From the NCBI GenBank assembly GCA_037349105.1, contig JAYJMM010000093.1, positions 2,418,001-2,482,000 of the forward strand: DNA of 64,000 nt, given 5' to 3'. The notes under the pieces are model-generated. The model did no database searches and had not been told where the DNA came from. It worked only from the letters and a program-made list of their open reading frames with translations. Shown piece after piece: positions 44,423 through 56,475 of this stretch. Made by a program: the position numbers and the translations under genes. The first letter of the stretch is position 1. Each line of letters starts with the position of its first letter. This stretch comes from Limnomonas spitsbergensis. Taxonomy: Eukaryota; Chlorophyta; Chlorophyceae; Chlamydomonadales.

Positions 44423-47400
44423 GTGACTTGCCTGCCCGCCCGCCCGCATACCCGACCGCCCGACCGCCCACCTACCCGCCTACCTGCCCGCCCACCCGCC
44501 GACATAGGCACTCCTGAATCTCTCAGCACTCATGAATACAAACATCGGCCTTCCTGCCGCACTGCCGCCCAGCCCTGAGGTTGCATCCGACGGCTTCAGG
44601 TGACTTGCGTACCCGTCTACCCGCCGGCATAAGCATCGTGAATTTCTCATCACGCATGCACACACACACATCGGCCTGCCTGCGGCACTGCCGCTCAGCG
44701 CTGAGGCAGCGTCCGACGGCTTCAGGTGGCAAGGAACTCACACTCGTCCCTTTGTTACAATCGTTGCTTTCTTACCCTATTTCCCCCTTCTTCTTATCTG
44801 CCCTTCCCCCAGTCTTCCTCTTACTTGCCCTTCCCCAAACCCTCCTCTTATTTGCCCCTCCCACAGTCTTCCTCTTATTTGTGAACGAGCCTTACTGCCC
44901 GACCGCCTACCTGCCTGTCAGTCTGACTATCTGTCTGACTACCCACTCCCGCCCCCTCAAGCCCTTCACCCCAAGCCCTCACCCCTCAATTGATTCCTCG
45001 CCGCAGCCCAACACCCTGGCCAGCGTGGCGGCAGGCAGCCTGGATGTGGTTGCAGGAGGTGGTGGTGCCTGGTACCTTCTACCCTTTTGCCATCATCCCA
45101 AACCTGAAACCCTCAATTGATTCCTCACAGTAGCACCCTGGCAAGCGCAGCCACAGGCAGCCTGGGTGTGGTTGCAGGAAGTGGCGGCGTCTTTTACCTT
45201 CTACCCTTTTGCCATCATCCCAAACCCGAAACCCTCAATTGATTCCTCACAGTAGCACCCTGGCCAGCGCAACGAAAGGCAACCTGGGTGTGGTTGCAGG
45301 AGGTGGCGGCGTCTGTTACCTTCTACCCTTTTGCCATCATCCCAAACCCGAAACCCTCAATTGATTCCTCGCAGTAGCACCCTGGCCAGCGCAGCGACAG
45401 GCAGCCTGGATGTGGTTGCAGGAGGTGGTGGTGCCTTGTACTTTCTACCTTTTGCCACCATCCCAAACCCTCAACCCTCAACTGATTCCTCGCTGCTGCA
45501 CCAGCACCCTGGCCAGCGCGGCGGCAGGCAGCCCAGGAGCGTTGGCAGGAGGTGGCGTCGCCTTTTACCCTTAACCTTCAACCCTATCACCTTAAATGTT
45601 TCCCCACGGCAGCTCCAGCAACCTGGCTGGTGCAGCGGCAGGCAGCCCAGGAGCGTTGACAGGAGGCGGGGCGTCGCCTTTTACCCTGAACCTTCAACCC
45701 TATCACTTACACTTTTTCCCACGGCAGCACCAGCAACCTGGCTGGTGCAGCGACAGGCAGCCCAGGAGCGTTAGCAGGAGGCGGCGTCGCCTTTTACCCT
45801 GAACCTTCAACCCTATCACTTACACTTTTTCCCCACGGCAGCACCAGCAACCTGGCTGGTGCAGCGACAGGCAGCCCAGGAGCGCTGGCAGGAGGCGGCG
45901 TCGCCTTTTACCCTGAACCTTCAACCCTATCACCTAAACTGTGTCCCCACGGCAGCACCAGCAACCTGGCTGGTGCAGCGGCAGGCAGACCAGGAGCGGT
46001 GGCAGGAGGCGGCGTCGCCTTTTACTCTTAGCCTTCAACCCTATCACTTACAGTTATTCCCCACGGCAGCACCAGCAACCTGGCTGGTGCAGCAGCAGGC
46101 AGCCCAGGAGCGTTGGCAGGAGGTGGCGTCACCTTAACCTCTTAACCCTTGACCCTAACCGCTGACCAGGGTTTAGGGTCAAGGCGACGGGGGCAGGCAG
46201 CTCCGGCACGGTTGTAGGAGGGGGCAGCGTCTTCAACCGTTAACCCTTAACCTTCGACCTTGAAACCTTATCCCTGGACTGTTTTCCTGGCCGGTGCGGC
46301 GGCAGGCAGCCCGGGCGCAGTAGCTGGAGATGGCAGCACCTTCTACCCTGAACCCTCAACCCTTTTCCTAAACCCTTGATCCTAAACCCGCATCCCTGGA
46401 CTGTTTTCCTGCTGCAGCACCAGCTCCCTGGCCGGTGCGGCGGCAGGCAGCCCGGGCGCAGTGGCAGGAGGTGGCAGCACCTTTTACCCTAAACCCTTTA
46501 TCCTCATCTCTCAACTGTTTTCCTGACGCATCACCTTTTACCCTAAACCCTCAACCCTTTTCCTATACCCTTTATAATAAACCCTCATCCCTCGACTGGT
46601 TTCCTACCGCAGCACTAGCTCCCTGGCTGGCGCGGAGGTAGGCAGCCCGGGCGCAGCGGCAGGAGGTGGCAGCCCCTTGTACCCTAAAGCCTATACCATT
46701 TGTCCATAACCCTCATCTCTCAACTGTTTTTCAGCCACAGCACCATCTCCCTGGCTGGCGCAGTGGCAGGCAGCCTGGGCGAAGCCGCAGGCGGTGGCAG
46801 CACATTTTATTCTTAACCCTAAACCCTTAACCCTTAAGCCTCATCCCTCGACTGTTTTCCTGCCGCAGCACTAGCTCCCTGGCTGGCGCGGCGACAGGTA
46901 GCCCCGGCGCAGCGGCAGGAGGTGGCAGCACCTTTTAACCTAAGCCCTGTATCCTTAACCTTCATCCCTCGACTGTTGTCCTGCCGCAGCACTAGCTCCC
47001 TGGCTGGCGCGGCGGCAGGTAGCCCGGGCGCAGCGGCAGGAGGTGTCAGCACCTTTCACCCTAATCCCTTGATCATAAATCCTCACCACCTGACTGTTTA
47101 CCTGCCGCAGCACTAGCTCCCTGGCTGGCGCGGCGGCAGGCAGCCCGGGCGCAGCGGCGGGAGGCGGCGGCGCGCCGGGTGCCCCCGGGTCAGGCTCGGG
47201 GGAAGATGGCGGCGATGACGAGTCTCCACCCCATTTGAGACCGCGGGGAAGGTGCGTGTTCAGGGACTGTAGATTTGGTCTCAGGGTTTAGGTAAAATAC
47301 CGTAGCCCAGATGGTGAATCTCCACCAGGGCAGTCACGGACTTTAACATTCTGCCTAGCCGAAGCCGAACAGTCTTCGGCAATTCGGTCGGCCGGTCGAA

Positions 47401-50400
47401 CTGCCGTCCAAATTTGATTCTTGTTCGGTTAAAGAAGAGGGCAGCGGTGACGAGTCTCCGCCCCATTTGAGGTCATGTGGAATGTGTATGTTTGAAGTCG
47501 GCAAGGAGTTACAAGTTTGAGGGTTGAGGGAAGCACCTGAATCCAAAGCCGGTTCGGGTGAACATGGGGGTGAATATGGGGATGAACATGGTGAACATGA
47601 GGAAGATGGGGGCGAACATGGGGATGAACATGGTGAACATGAGGAAGATGGGGGCGAACATGGGGAACATGGGGATGATCGTGAGTGTCCACCCCACCTG
47701 AAACTGCAGAAAGCGTGTGATACGGTGTTCGTGGTTTATGTTGGGTATGTTTTTCGGTCTGAAGAACATGCTCAACTCTAGCCCCACCTCCCGGCGAGGG
47801 TGAGTCACCAGTCTCCACATAGCGAGGGAGAGTCTCCACCCACTTCGGACTGTGTGTGGAAGGTGCATGCTTGGGGTTTAGGTTTCCGGGTTGAGGGAAA
47901 CTCCTGAACCCTGGACTAAAGCTTGGTTGTGGATGGGGGCAAAAGCGCGTCCCCAGCATATCTGAGATTGCACGGAAGGTGCGTGTTCAGGGTGTTAAGG
48001 GTTATTGGATAAACGTACCGTACCATACCGTAACCCTCAAACCTGAATCCTGAACCCACCTCCTGCAGGCCCAAGGATGTGGAGCAGCAGCGGCATGCCC
48101 CTATATTTACATTCACATTTTCCCCATTTTTTCGCTCACTTGCTACTCCTGTACACACTCATTACCCCTTTACCACCTACGGCAGGCGTAAGGGGAAGGG
48201 GAGTAGCTGGGCATGCCGTTGTTTGCGGCATGCCCAGCTACTCCCCTTCCCACTTTCCCAGTTCCCAGAAAAGCAGCGGCATGTCCAGCAAGTCCCCTTC
48301 CACTTTCCCAGTTTCCAGAAAATGACCCAAGCATACTGAGCATTAAAGGCATACCCATTAAGGTCCCTCCTCACTTTTTCGAAATTCACACTTCCCCCCC
48401 GTTCTCACCTTTGGCAGGCCGCGGGACACTGAAAATCAGCGGCATGCCCAGCGAGTGATGGAGGATCCCCTCTCCATGCTCATGGCGTCGAGAGGCATGC
48501 CCCTGGGCATGTCCATGGGCAAGGAAGGTGTGTGCTTTATGTTTTTGGAGGTCAAGCGTGCCTCCTGGTTCAAGATTTGAAGTGTCGGATGTGGTTTCAG
48601 GCAGGTTCCAGGAATGGTTTCAGATTTTATGTGATTGATATACCCTGGGCATGTCCATTGGCAAGGAGGGTGTGTGCTCCATGGTCTCAGAGGTCGAGCA
48701 TGCCTCCTGGTTCAAAATGTTAAGTGTTTGATATGGTTTCAGTCAGGTTTCAGGTTTCAGATCACATGTGTACTTCACGGTTTTAGATGTCATGCGTACT
48801 TCACCGTCTCAGATCCCATGCGTACTTCACGGTTTTAAATGCCATGCGTACTTCACTGTTTCTGATTCCATGCGTGCTTCACGGTCTTTGATGCCATGCG
48901 TGCTTCGTCGTCTCAGATTCCATGTGTAACGGTTTCAGATTCCCGGCGAACATCACTGTTAAGACCCTTTGCGCATCATTACTTGTTCATGAAACCGCCT
49001 CGACCAGGGCTTGAATTCATAGCTCTCAAAGGGTATGTGTCCCTGTACGTACGCACGGGTGTGCACATGCTTGCTGTGTTGAAGAATGAGGTGCACAGAG
49101 TGGGGCATTGCCACTTGCAAATTGCGCAAATGGCGCCAGATGTCCCAAATGGCATTGAAAAACCCTACAGGGCTTAGGGTTTAGGGTAAAGAGGAACCCT
49201 ATATACCTCAACATGTTGTATGCGAGCGCAGGTAGAGATAAGAGAAGGGGGGGACTCGTTTTGGCTGATATGGCTGTTGTCCCTCTGTATCCCTCTCCCC
49301 TCCCGGCTGATTTTTCTTCCCCTATCGGTGGGGCAGCACCCCCTCCCACCCACATCATCAAGCACCTCTCCCGCTATCGACTGGGGGAGGATTAACAAAC
49401 GCTTACCCCACCCACCCACCCACCCACCCCCATCATCAAGCCCCTCACCCGATATCATCATTGTTGGCACCGTTCCTGCCTGCAGTGATCGTCCCTCCCT
49501 GTCCCTCATTGCTCATTGCCAGGAACCCCAATCAACAACAGCAAATCTGCTGGATCCGGATTTGCTGGATGCGAATCTGTGCTGAAGCATGTGACTGCTT
49601 GCCCAACCTTGTCTCCAACTTTGCCCTTCCCGCAACGACCCCCATCGATTCAGGAGATAGTGCTGGATCCGGATCTGTGCTAAAACCTGTGACCGCTGAC
49701 TTATTTCTTAACCCTTGCTTATTGCCAGAAAACACCGTACTCAGGCAATTTCACTGGCTGTGGATCTGTGCTGAAACATGAGCCCCCTGACGTTCCTTTC
49801 CTACCTAGCCCATCCAGCAACGACCTTAATCAATTAAGGCAATTTTGCTGGATCTGGATCTGTTTATTCTGGATGTGGATCTGTATATGTGCCGAGGCTG
49901 CTGACCTTCTTCTCCTACGTTGCCCGTCCAACATCGCCCCTATTGACCAGGGCGGTTTTGCTGGATCCTGACCTGCGCTGAAGCCTAACACCTCATGACA
50001 TCCCTCTCCTTCCTTTCCCTTCCAGAAACGACCCCCATCGATGAGAATGATTCTGCTGGATCTCGATATGCTGTATACGGATCTGTGCCTCTTAACACCC
50101 CTCTCTTACTTCACCCTCCCAGCAATAAGAGTGATTCTGCTGGATCTGGATCTGCTGGATCCGAATTTGTGCCCACTGACCTCCCCCTCCTACTTCACCC
50201 TTTCAGCAGCGACCACCACTGCTGAGGGTGATTCTGCTGGATCTGGATCTGCTGGATCCAGATCTGTACCCACCGACCTCCCTCTCCTACTCCACCCTTT
50301 CAGCAGCAACCACCACTGCTGAGGGTGATTCTGCTGGATCTGGATCTGCTGGATCCAGATCTGCACCCACCGACCTCCCTCTCCTACTTCACCCTTTCAG

Positions 50401-53400
50401 TAGCGACCCCCATTGCTGAGGGCGATTCGGCTGGATCTGAATCTGCTGGATCCGGATCTGCGCCCACTAATCCCCCTCTCCAACTCCACTCTTCCAGCAA
50501 CGACGCCCATCGACGAGGGCGATTCCGCTGGATCCGGATCTGCACCCAAGCCCGAGCCTGGCTACCAAATGGAAGCCATCGAAGACCTATTTGGAACCAC
50601 GAAGCCGAGGCCCAAAGCAGCGGAGGGTACAGCTGATTCACCAGCGTCTGCTGTATCGGTAGGTTGGATAAAAGGGTCACATGGATTTGAAAGGAATAAA
50701 AAGAAAGGCTGCTTATGGGTTGGCCGCCTTCAGCGACAGCTGCTGCATTGGTCGGTTCGGTAAAAAGGTAATATGGATTTGAAAGGAATGAAAAGGGAGG
50801 CTGCTGATATATCGGCCCCCTCAGCAGTGTCTGCTGCATCTGTCCGTTCGGTAAAATGGACGCATCGATTTGAAAGGAATAGAAAGGAAGGCTGCTGATG
50901 ATTCGGCCGAGAGGGAGATGGGGGAGGTGTGGTGGCTGGGTTGCGGGCCCAAGGCCGCAGTATGTACAGATGGGGCCTCAGGGATGGCAGCCGCCTGGCT
51001 AGGCTACTAACGTTAGAGGGGGGGGGGGGCCAAAAAACCTAAATCCGTTCAGTTGGAATGGAGCAATGCTCAGACGGTCAAACGATGCAAATCTCCTGTG
51101 GCTCTTAATCTGATCAAACAGAAGGCTCATGCAGGGCTGCGGATCCAAGGAATGCTGGTTTCTACGATGCATGGTATTTTTCTTCAAGGTGTGGGTTGAC
51201 CACCAGTATTTGAAAATAAAACGACTGAATAAAACCATCCCCACGTATCTCAGGAATCCAGCTCCCCCGGCATCGAGGACAGCTGGGGGACGACACGCGC
51301 TGGGCCCGAGGAGATTGCACGCAGGCTGGTGAACAGCAACAGGGGTGAGTCACAGGGGAGTGTTTTTGGTGCAGCACAGTTAACATTCAGCTACCGACCA
51401 GCTACCATTAAGCTACCAATACACAACAATGCGTGTAGGACATTGCGCAAAGGCTGATGAACAGGGGTGAGGCTCAGTTTTTTCTCCCGGTGTGGCTCAG
51501 CCACATTTCAGCCACAATTCAGCCACATGAAGAAGATCATGAAGAGATTGTGTCTAGGCTGGTGAATAGCAACAGGGCAAGGTACAGGGGAGTCGAATGA
51601 GTGTGACTGCGACACATTTCAGCTTAATTTCATATACAAATCAGCTACATCACGAACGCCTCAAAACCATTGCCCCATGTTGGTCAACTGCAACAGGGGT
51701 GAGGACCATCTCAGCCGCAATTCAGCTACAATTCAGCCAAAGTTCAGCCACAATTGAGATACATGACAAAGCATTGTGTGCAAATATGTGAACGGCACAC
51801 TGAACCCTGAAACCTACGCATCCCCCTGTAGCCTGCCATGCTGGAGGCCATTCCTGCTGAGGTGCCTGCTGAGGTGCATGCTGAGGTGCATGCTGAGGTG
51901 CCTGCTGAGGTGCCTGCTGAGGTGCCTGCTGAGGTGCCTGCTGAGGTGCCTGCTAAGGTGCCTGCTGAGGTGCCTGATGAGGTGCCTGCTGAGGTGCCTG
52001 CTGAGGTGCCTGCTGAGGTGCCTGCTGAGGTGCCTGCTAAGGTGCCTGCTAAGGTGCCTGCTGAGGTGCCTGCTCAGGCGCCTGCTGAGGTGCCTGCTGA
52101 GGTGCCTGCTGAGGTGCCTGCTGAGGTGCCTGCTGAGGTGCCTGCTGAGGTGCCTGCTGAGGTGCCTGCTGAGGTGCCTGCTGAGGTGCCTGCTGAGGTG
52201 CCTGCTGAGGCCTTACCTTTGCGAAAATGTGTTGTTTGCAGAGTTACGGTATTGAATTACTTTGCTTCAGGTTTGCATTGCTTGTTTTCGAATGTTTGAA
52301 TTGATGTGTGTGTGTTTCAGAGCTGGAGGCCATGGCTGCTGAGGTGGATGCCAATGCGCGACCGGATGACGGCGGCGACCTAGAGAGTGATTTCGCGATG
52401 GAGGCGCCCGGCGAGGCCAAGTTCCGCACGCTGGAACAGATGAGCAAGGACATAAAAGGGTTGGACGAGGTCAGTGAGAGTGGGGGAGGGGGATTGGGTG
52501 AAGGAGCAGACAGGCAGGCAAATAATCTGGTGAGGTCAATTGTTTGGAGATGCATGCGGCTGGTGAGGCCAAGTTCCGCACGCTGGAACAGATGAGCAAG
52601 AATATCAAAGGGTTGGACGAGGTCAGTGTGTGCCGTGGGGGAGGTGGAGGGGGGTGGGGGAGCGGACAGGCAAGCGAAGAATCTAGTGAGGTCCATTGTT
52701 TGGTGGCGGATGCAGCTGGTGAGGCCAAGGTCCGCACGCTGGAGCATATGAGCAAGGACATCAAAGGGTTGGACGAGGTCAGTGTGTGCCGTAGGGGAGG
52801 TGGAGGGGGGTGGGGGAGCGGACAGGCAAGCGAAGAATCTAGTGAGGTCCATTGTTTGGTGGCGGATGCAGCTGGTGAGGCCAAGGTCCGCACGCTGGAG
52901 CATATGAGCAAGGACATCAAAGGGTTGGACGAGGTCAGTGTGTGCCGTAGGGGAGGTGGAGGGGGGTGGGGGAGCGGACAGGCAAGCGAAGAATCTAGTG
53001 AGGTCCATTGTTTGGTGGCGGATGCAGCTGGTGAGGCCAAGGTCCGCACGCTGGAGCATATGAGCAAGGACATCAAAGGGTTGGACGAGGTCAGTATGTA
53101 GGGGTAGTGGGTCGGAGGGAGAGGACAGGTGTAGGGTGCAGGCGGGAGAAGAATATGGTGAGATGGGGGGCGTCTTGCTATGGAGGTGCCCGGTGAGGCA
53201 AAATTCTGGAGCAGATTGACGAGGACATCCAAGGGGTGGATGAGCTCAGTGTTTGGGGGTGGGGGTGGGGGGGGGCGGGGAGAGGACAGGTGTGGGTTGC
53301 AGGTGGGGGAAGAAGATGGTGAGATGGGTGGGGATCGTGCAATCCAGGCGCCCGGTGAGGTTAAGTTCTGGAACAGATGAACGTTTGCCCCATTGTGCGT

Positions 53401-54817
53401 CAGAAAGGTGTTAAAGAACATTGCTGCTCGTAGTTTTCGCGCCCTAAACCCTTTGCTGCATTTAAGGGGAAAAAGAAAGAGAGCTGCGCCCCGTGGGAGG
53501 TGTGGGAGTTCAGGAAACAGCGCAGCCTGGGCTGAAGCCACATCCGCACCGTTACCGTACCCCATCGAAATCCTTATGTGTGCCCTGGACCTCTTTCTGT
53601 AGCCCATGGAAACCCTGATTTGCTGCAACTCATGGAAACCCTTAATTGCTGTAACCCATTGAAACCCTTATATTTGCGACACTGCTTTTGATAGGTGTTT
53701 GAGATCCTTGCTGCACGTTGTATTTGCGCCCTAAACCTCTTTCTGCAGCTCATGGAAACCCTTATTTGCGGTTTCAACTGCTTTTTAGTGCTGTTTACTG
53801 CTTTTGATAGGTGATTGAGATCCTGGCGTCGTTGCCCTGGCTGGACGATTGCAAGAGAGGGAGCTGCGTGACCCATGGAAACCTTATTCACGCCCTGAAC
53901 CTCTTGCTCTAACCCATGGAAACCCTTGTTTGCGGCACTGCTTTAATACCGTAGGTGTTTGAAATCCTGGCATCCGTGCCTTGGCTGGACGATTGTGTGA
54001 TGCAAGAGAGGGAGCTGCGTGGGGTGGCGGTGGTCGGGCTGCTGGGTACGCTGGAGGAGGTCGGCTTTGGAATTCGAGGGCAGGTGGTGCGCATCTGGGC
54101 AGGTAAGGATTCGTATACAATAGATTAGACAAGCCTTCCCTGAAAATTAATGTTGTTTCGGTGTGAGGAAATCAAGTGCCCCGCAGACTGTCATGAGCGG
54201 GCTATCCTACTTCAGGATAGAACTGCTGTGGGTGAATCAGTACTTGACACCTCCCGCTTCGGCGAAGTGCCAAGTCTTGCTTTCTTTCTACCAGTGAAAA
54301 TTTTGTGATTGATTAAATTAAACAGAAACATGGCACACACATTTGTGATCACCGTGTTTGTAGGGGAGCGCCAGCTTTCAATCGTTTGAATCCATGATTG
54401 TCTGCAGGGGAGCGCCATCACCACCTCACAGCCTGGCTTTCACCTACCTACCAATTACAACTGTTTTGTCATCCTTCTATGTCTTGTTGTAGGGGAGCGC
54501 GACCATGACCTCAGAGCCTGGCATATAATTGTGCTGATAATTGTGTCAATGACGTTACACCTCTGGGCCATGCACAAGAAGTCTCGGCCGCGCGGGCGCC
54601 CAACTGTTCAGACGGGAGAAAATAAAACTTAACGAAGAGGGAACACAAAAGAGTTGACAATCGCGGGCATCTTTGTTTTCTTGCTGCAGGGGAGCGCGAT
54701 CACGACCTGATCACGGAGTGCAAGGAGGCCAAGGACCAGGCTGCGCTGATCAGCATCTTGTTCCATGTCAAGAAGATGGAGGAGGACTTTGGAGCCCCCA
54801 AGCCCTTCAAGGCATGA
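44151..54817 (+). CDS. Unrecognised protein of about 399 residues, eight exons
   Basis: Exons 44151-44422, 47111-47251, 48418-48527, 50498-50658, 51254-51344, 52321-52469, 53955-54102, 54690-54817. All seven junctions agree in phase and the total is 1200 nt including stop. The start at 44151 has context ACCATG; a good acceptor at 44174 leaves open an upstream exon instead. The protein has an Ala/Ser/Arg-rich N-terminus of about 90 residues that could be an organelle transit peptide, a low-complexity acidic and Gly/Pro middle, then a folded-looking C-terminal part: [67 protein letters not shown] do not recognise the family and assign no function. Confidence 0.75.
44998..47110 (+). repeat. About 16 tandem copies of the exon 2 acceptor and start
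   Basis: Units of about 110-130 bp carry a CGCAG or GGCAG acceptor followed by codons like [18 protein letters not shown] or [17 protein letters not shown], then CCTT..AACCCT spacer. Similarity to exon 2 rises toward the true exon. Confidence 0.85.
47111..47251 (+). CDS. Unknown gene exon 2
   Basis: CTGCCGCAG acceptor; [18 protein letters not shown], then [20 protein letters not shown] and two bases before GTGCGT. The functional copy is the last of about 17 tandem acceptor-plus-exon-start units. Confidence 0.7.
47252..48010 (+). repeat. Copies of the exon 2 end and donor, plus GAACATGGGGATGAACATGG repeats
   Basis: GACGAGTCTCCGCCCCATTT at 47448 and related GAGTCTCCACC segments at 47690, 47830 and 47950 match the exon 2 end, each followed by a GTG-type donor-like site. 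47560-47690 has five units of a 15-24 bp ACATGGGGATGAACATGGTG repeat. Confidence 0.75.
48418..48527 (+). CDS. Unknown gene exon 3
   Basis: TTTGGCAG acceptor; [20 protein letters not shown] then [16 protein letters not shown] and one base before GTGTGT. A copy of its start lies at 48070-48100 ([10 protein letters not shown]), and a copy of its end plus donor at 48640-48672. Confidence 0.7.
48673..49539 (+). other. Unknown-gene intron 3, 5' part
   Basis: 48770-48960 has about seven units of TCACGGTTTTAGATGCCATG / GCGTACT. The remainder is C/T-rich with nothing recognised. Confidence 0.65.
49540..50497 (+). repeat. Tandem copies of the exon 4 acceptor and start, about 100-bp unit
   Basis: Nine or more units carry TTTCAG or TTCCAG followed by CAACGACCCCCATCGATGAG-like bases and GGCGATTCTGCTGGATCTGG. 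The true exon begins CAACGACGCCCATCGACGAG. Confidence 0.9.
50498..50658 (+). CDS. Unknown gene exon 4
   Basis: CTCTTCCAG acceptor; [20 protein letters not shown] then [20 protein letters not shown], ending SAVS before GTAGGT. The last of a tandem series of exon-start copies (49540-50497). Confidence 0.75.
50659..51253 (+). repeat. Copies of the exon 4 end and donor
   Basis: Three units around GCGTCTGCTGTATCGGTAGG / TCTGCTGCATCTGTCCGTTC with ATGGATTTGAAAGGAATAAA at 50640-50905; 50906-51253 holds nothing else recognised. Confidence 0.75.
51254..51344 (+). CDS. Unknown gene exon 5
   Basis: TATCTCAG acceptor; [20 protein letters not shown] then [10 protein letters not shown] and one base before GTGAGT. 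Three decayed copies of the exon end and donor follow at 51435-51470, 51540-51585 and 51675-51705. Confidence 0.7.
51838..52215 (+). repeat. GCTGAGGTGCCT minisatellite copied from the exon 6 start
   Basis: About 28 copies of a 12-bp core, CCTGCTGAGGTG. It begins CTGGAGGCCATTCCTGCTGA, almost identical to the exon 6 start CTGGAGGCCATGGCTGCTGA. In that frame it would encode (PAEV)n, but a non-coding stretch with its own acceptor separates it from exon 6. Confidence 0.9.
52321..52469 (+). CDS. Unknown gene exon 6
   Basis: GTGTTTCAG acceptor; [20 protein letters not shown] then [20 protein letters not shown] then SKDIKGLDE before GTCAGT. Its start gave rise to the array at 51838-52215 and its end to the copies at 52545-53380. 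Confidence 0.8.
52545..53380 (+). repeat. Six copies of the exon 6 end and donor, about 160-bp unit
   Basis: Each unit repeats GAGGCCAAGGTCCGCACGCT, AGCAAGGACATCAAAGGGTT, then GGACGAG/GTCAGT and a GGGGGAGCGGACAGGC spacer. Three inner units are nearly identical; the outer ones are decayed. Confidence 0.9.
53470..53560 (+). repeat. Dispersed structured short repeat, copy 6
   Basis: GAGAGCTGCGCCCCGTGGGA to GGAAACAGCGCAGCCTGGGC then TGAAGCCACATCCGCACC; the same order of hairpins and the same ACCGTTACC end as copy 1. Confidence 0.65.
53955..54102 (+). CDS. Unknown gene exon 7
   Basis: ACCGTAG acceptor; [20 protein letters not shown] then [20 protein letters not shown] then RGQVVRIWA and one base before GTAAGG. 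Two upstream copies of the acceptor and exon start lie at 53685-53720 and 53800-53870; the second reads [14 protein letters not shown]. Confidence 0.8.
54690..54817 (+). CDS. Unknown gene exon 8 (terminal)
   Basis: TTGCTGCAG acceptor; completes Gly and reads [20 protein letters not shown] then [20 protein letters not shown], Ala and TGA. Three upstream copies of TAG or CAG followed by GGGAGCGC lie at 54356-54375, 54405-54425 and 54488-54515. Confidence 0.8.
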
Positions 54818-56304
54818 TGTGAAGTTTTTTCTGTCCAGTTGGGCATCACATTTGATGCATGGGATTTGTGCCCGTAAACCAATACAGGCATTAAATACGA
54901 CATTTTAGTCTTCACATCCTGGAGCTTTGTGTGCCCGGACATTTAGCCCTGTCCGTCCTTGTTGCATTAGTTGGACTTAAAGGACGCCGTCAAATCCTCA
55001 ATCCTTTGAAAGAGCCGGAACAAGTCCATCATCCCAACGCCTCGAGGTGCTAGGGACCTTTTCTCATGTCAGCCGTATCCTAGCTATCGCCACTTGCGCT
55101 GAGAAGTGCGCCGTTGAATCCGCACATCCAGGAAGGCACGCCAGGCCGGGGCATCACATTTGAATATTTCATGTATGGGACAGGCGCCCGAAAACCTGTC
55201 CTAGCACAGCATGGAGGTTGCGGATTTGGGGGCATAGAAGCCCTGGCATGAGAATGCTGGGCTAGTGTGAGTAAATGACGTCACACCTCTGGGTCCTGCT
55301 CAAAAAAGGCGCGGCCACGTGGGCGCCCAACGAATTGGTTGGGGGGGAATACAAATGGAAGTGGGCCAGGCCCCCCAAAAAGAAAAAGAGGGATAAAGTC
55401 AAAGGGCTGACAGAAGGCTGGGCAAGAAAGGTAAGGGGCGAGTGTAAGTGGAGGAGGTCTTTGGGATCCAGGCATCCTCAAGGGCATCACTATGATAGTA
55501 ATCAGAGCTCTGCAAATACGCCGTAATTCTAGAACCGTGGAAGTAATTGCGATCCCTTACATATGCAAAAATGTGGTTTTGCTGTGACGTTGTGATGGCT
55601 GAAACTCAGGTACGTTACTCAGCCACCACAAGGACCGTATTCAGGGTTTCCACCTGTCCACGTCCTAGGACTTTTACATCATCGAGACCAGAGAGATTGA
55701 GACTCGCATCGAGATAGGTAAAAGGTCGAAAAGAGAAAGCCTCACTCAGGCCCGAATCATTAGTCCTCTGCATATGTACCAGGTAAGGTTAATTGAACAT
55801 GACTCACGCACCAAGGGCGCAGCCCAAGGGCAGCAAGTAGGAACTTAAGACAAGCCGAGATGATGTATATGGAGGCGTTGATAAAGGGTGACCAGGGAAC
55901 TGAGGGACAGGAGCAAATGAGCAATGGATGGACAGGCGACGTTATGCCTTAAAAACCTTGGGGCTCTGGGCTCTGGCTTGATGGCCTCTGGGCCCTGCTC
56001 AAAATACTGCGACGCCCAACTTAACCAACTGTTTGGGTGAAAGGAAACCGAATGATAGAGTGGAGATGAAAGTAAGGAAGTCACACGATGTAGAAGGAAA
56101 ATGTTAGGAATGAAAGGAAGACAAGAGGGATGGGTTACTGCGAGGGTGGGTGGGTTTAGTGGGCGATTATTATCGGAATTAGTTGGGTAGTGGAACGGTG
56201 GGACTGGAAGCTTGCACAGTGACTAAGAAGCGAATTCATTCTCCCCATTCAGGAATCCGCTTAACATGTGTTTGCTCTTGAGTGGGCACCTACCTGCACA
56301 CGTG
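54818..56304. other. Intergenic region with foldback-family ends
   Basis: ACGTCACACCTCTGGGTCCT at 55278 and GGCCTCTGGGCCCTGCTCAA at 55983 are ends of the foldback family, both in the same orientation; a third lies at 54553 inside the last intron of the preceding gene. No gene recognised. Confidence 0.6.
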
Positions 56305-56475
56305 CAGGGCGGGTCAGATGTATCGACACGTTTTAGGGGTACTGAGGTTTGACCCGCCGTCCCAACCTGGTTCACACTAGCAGTACCAACTGCAATTTGA
56401 AGTAATCTCTCTAGGAACTGCCTCGATCGACCTGGTGTGTTGCTACATCGTCAAGTGCTGTAACCAGCTTGCCAT

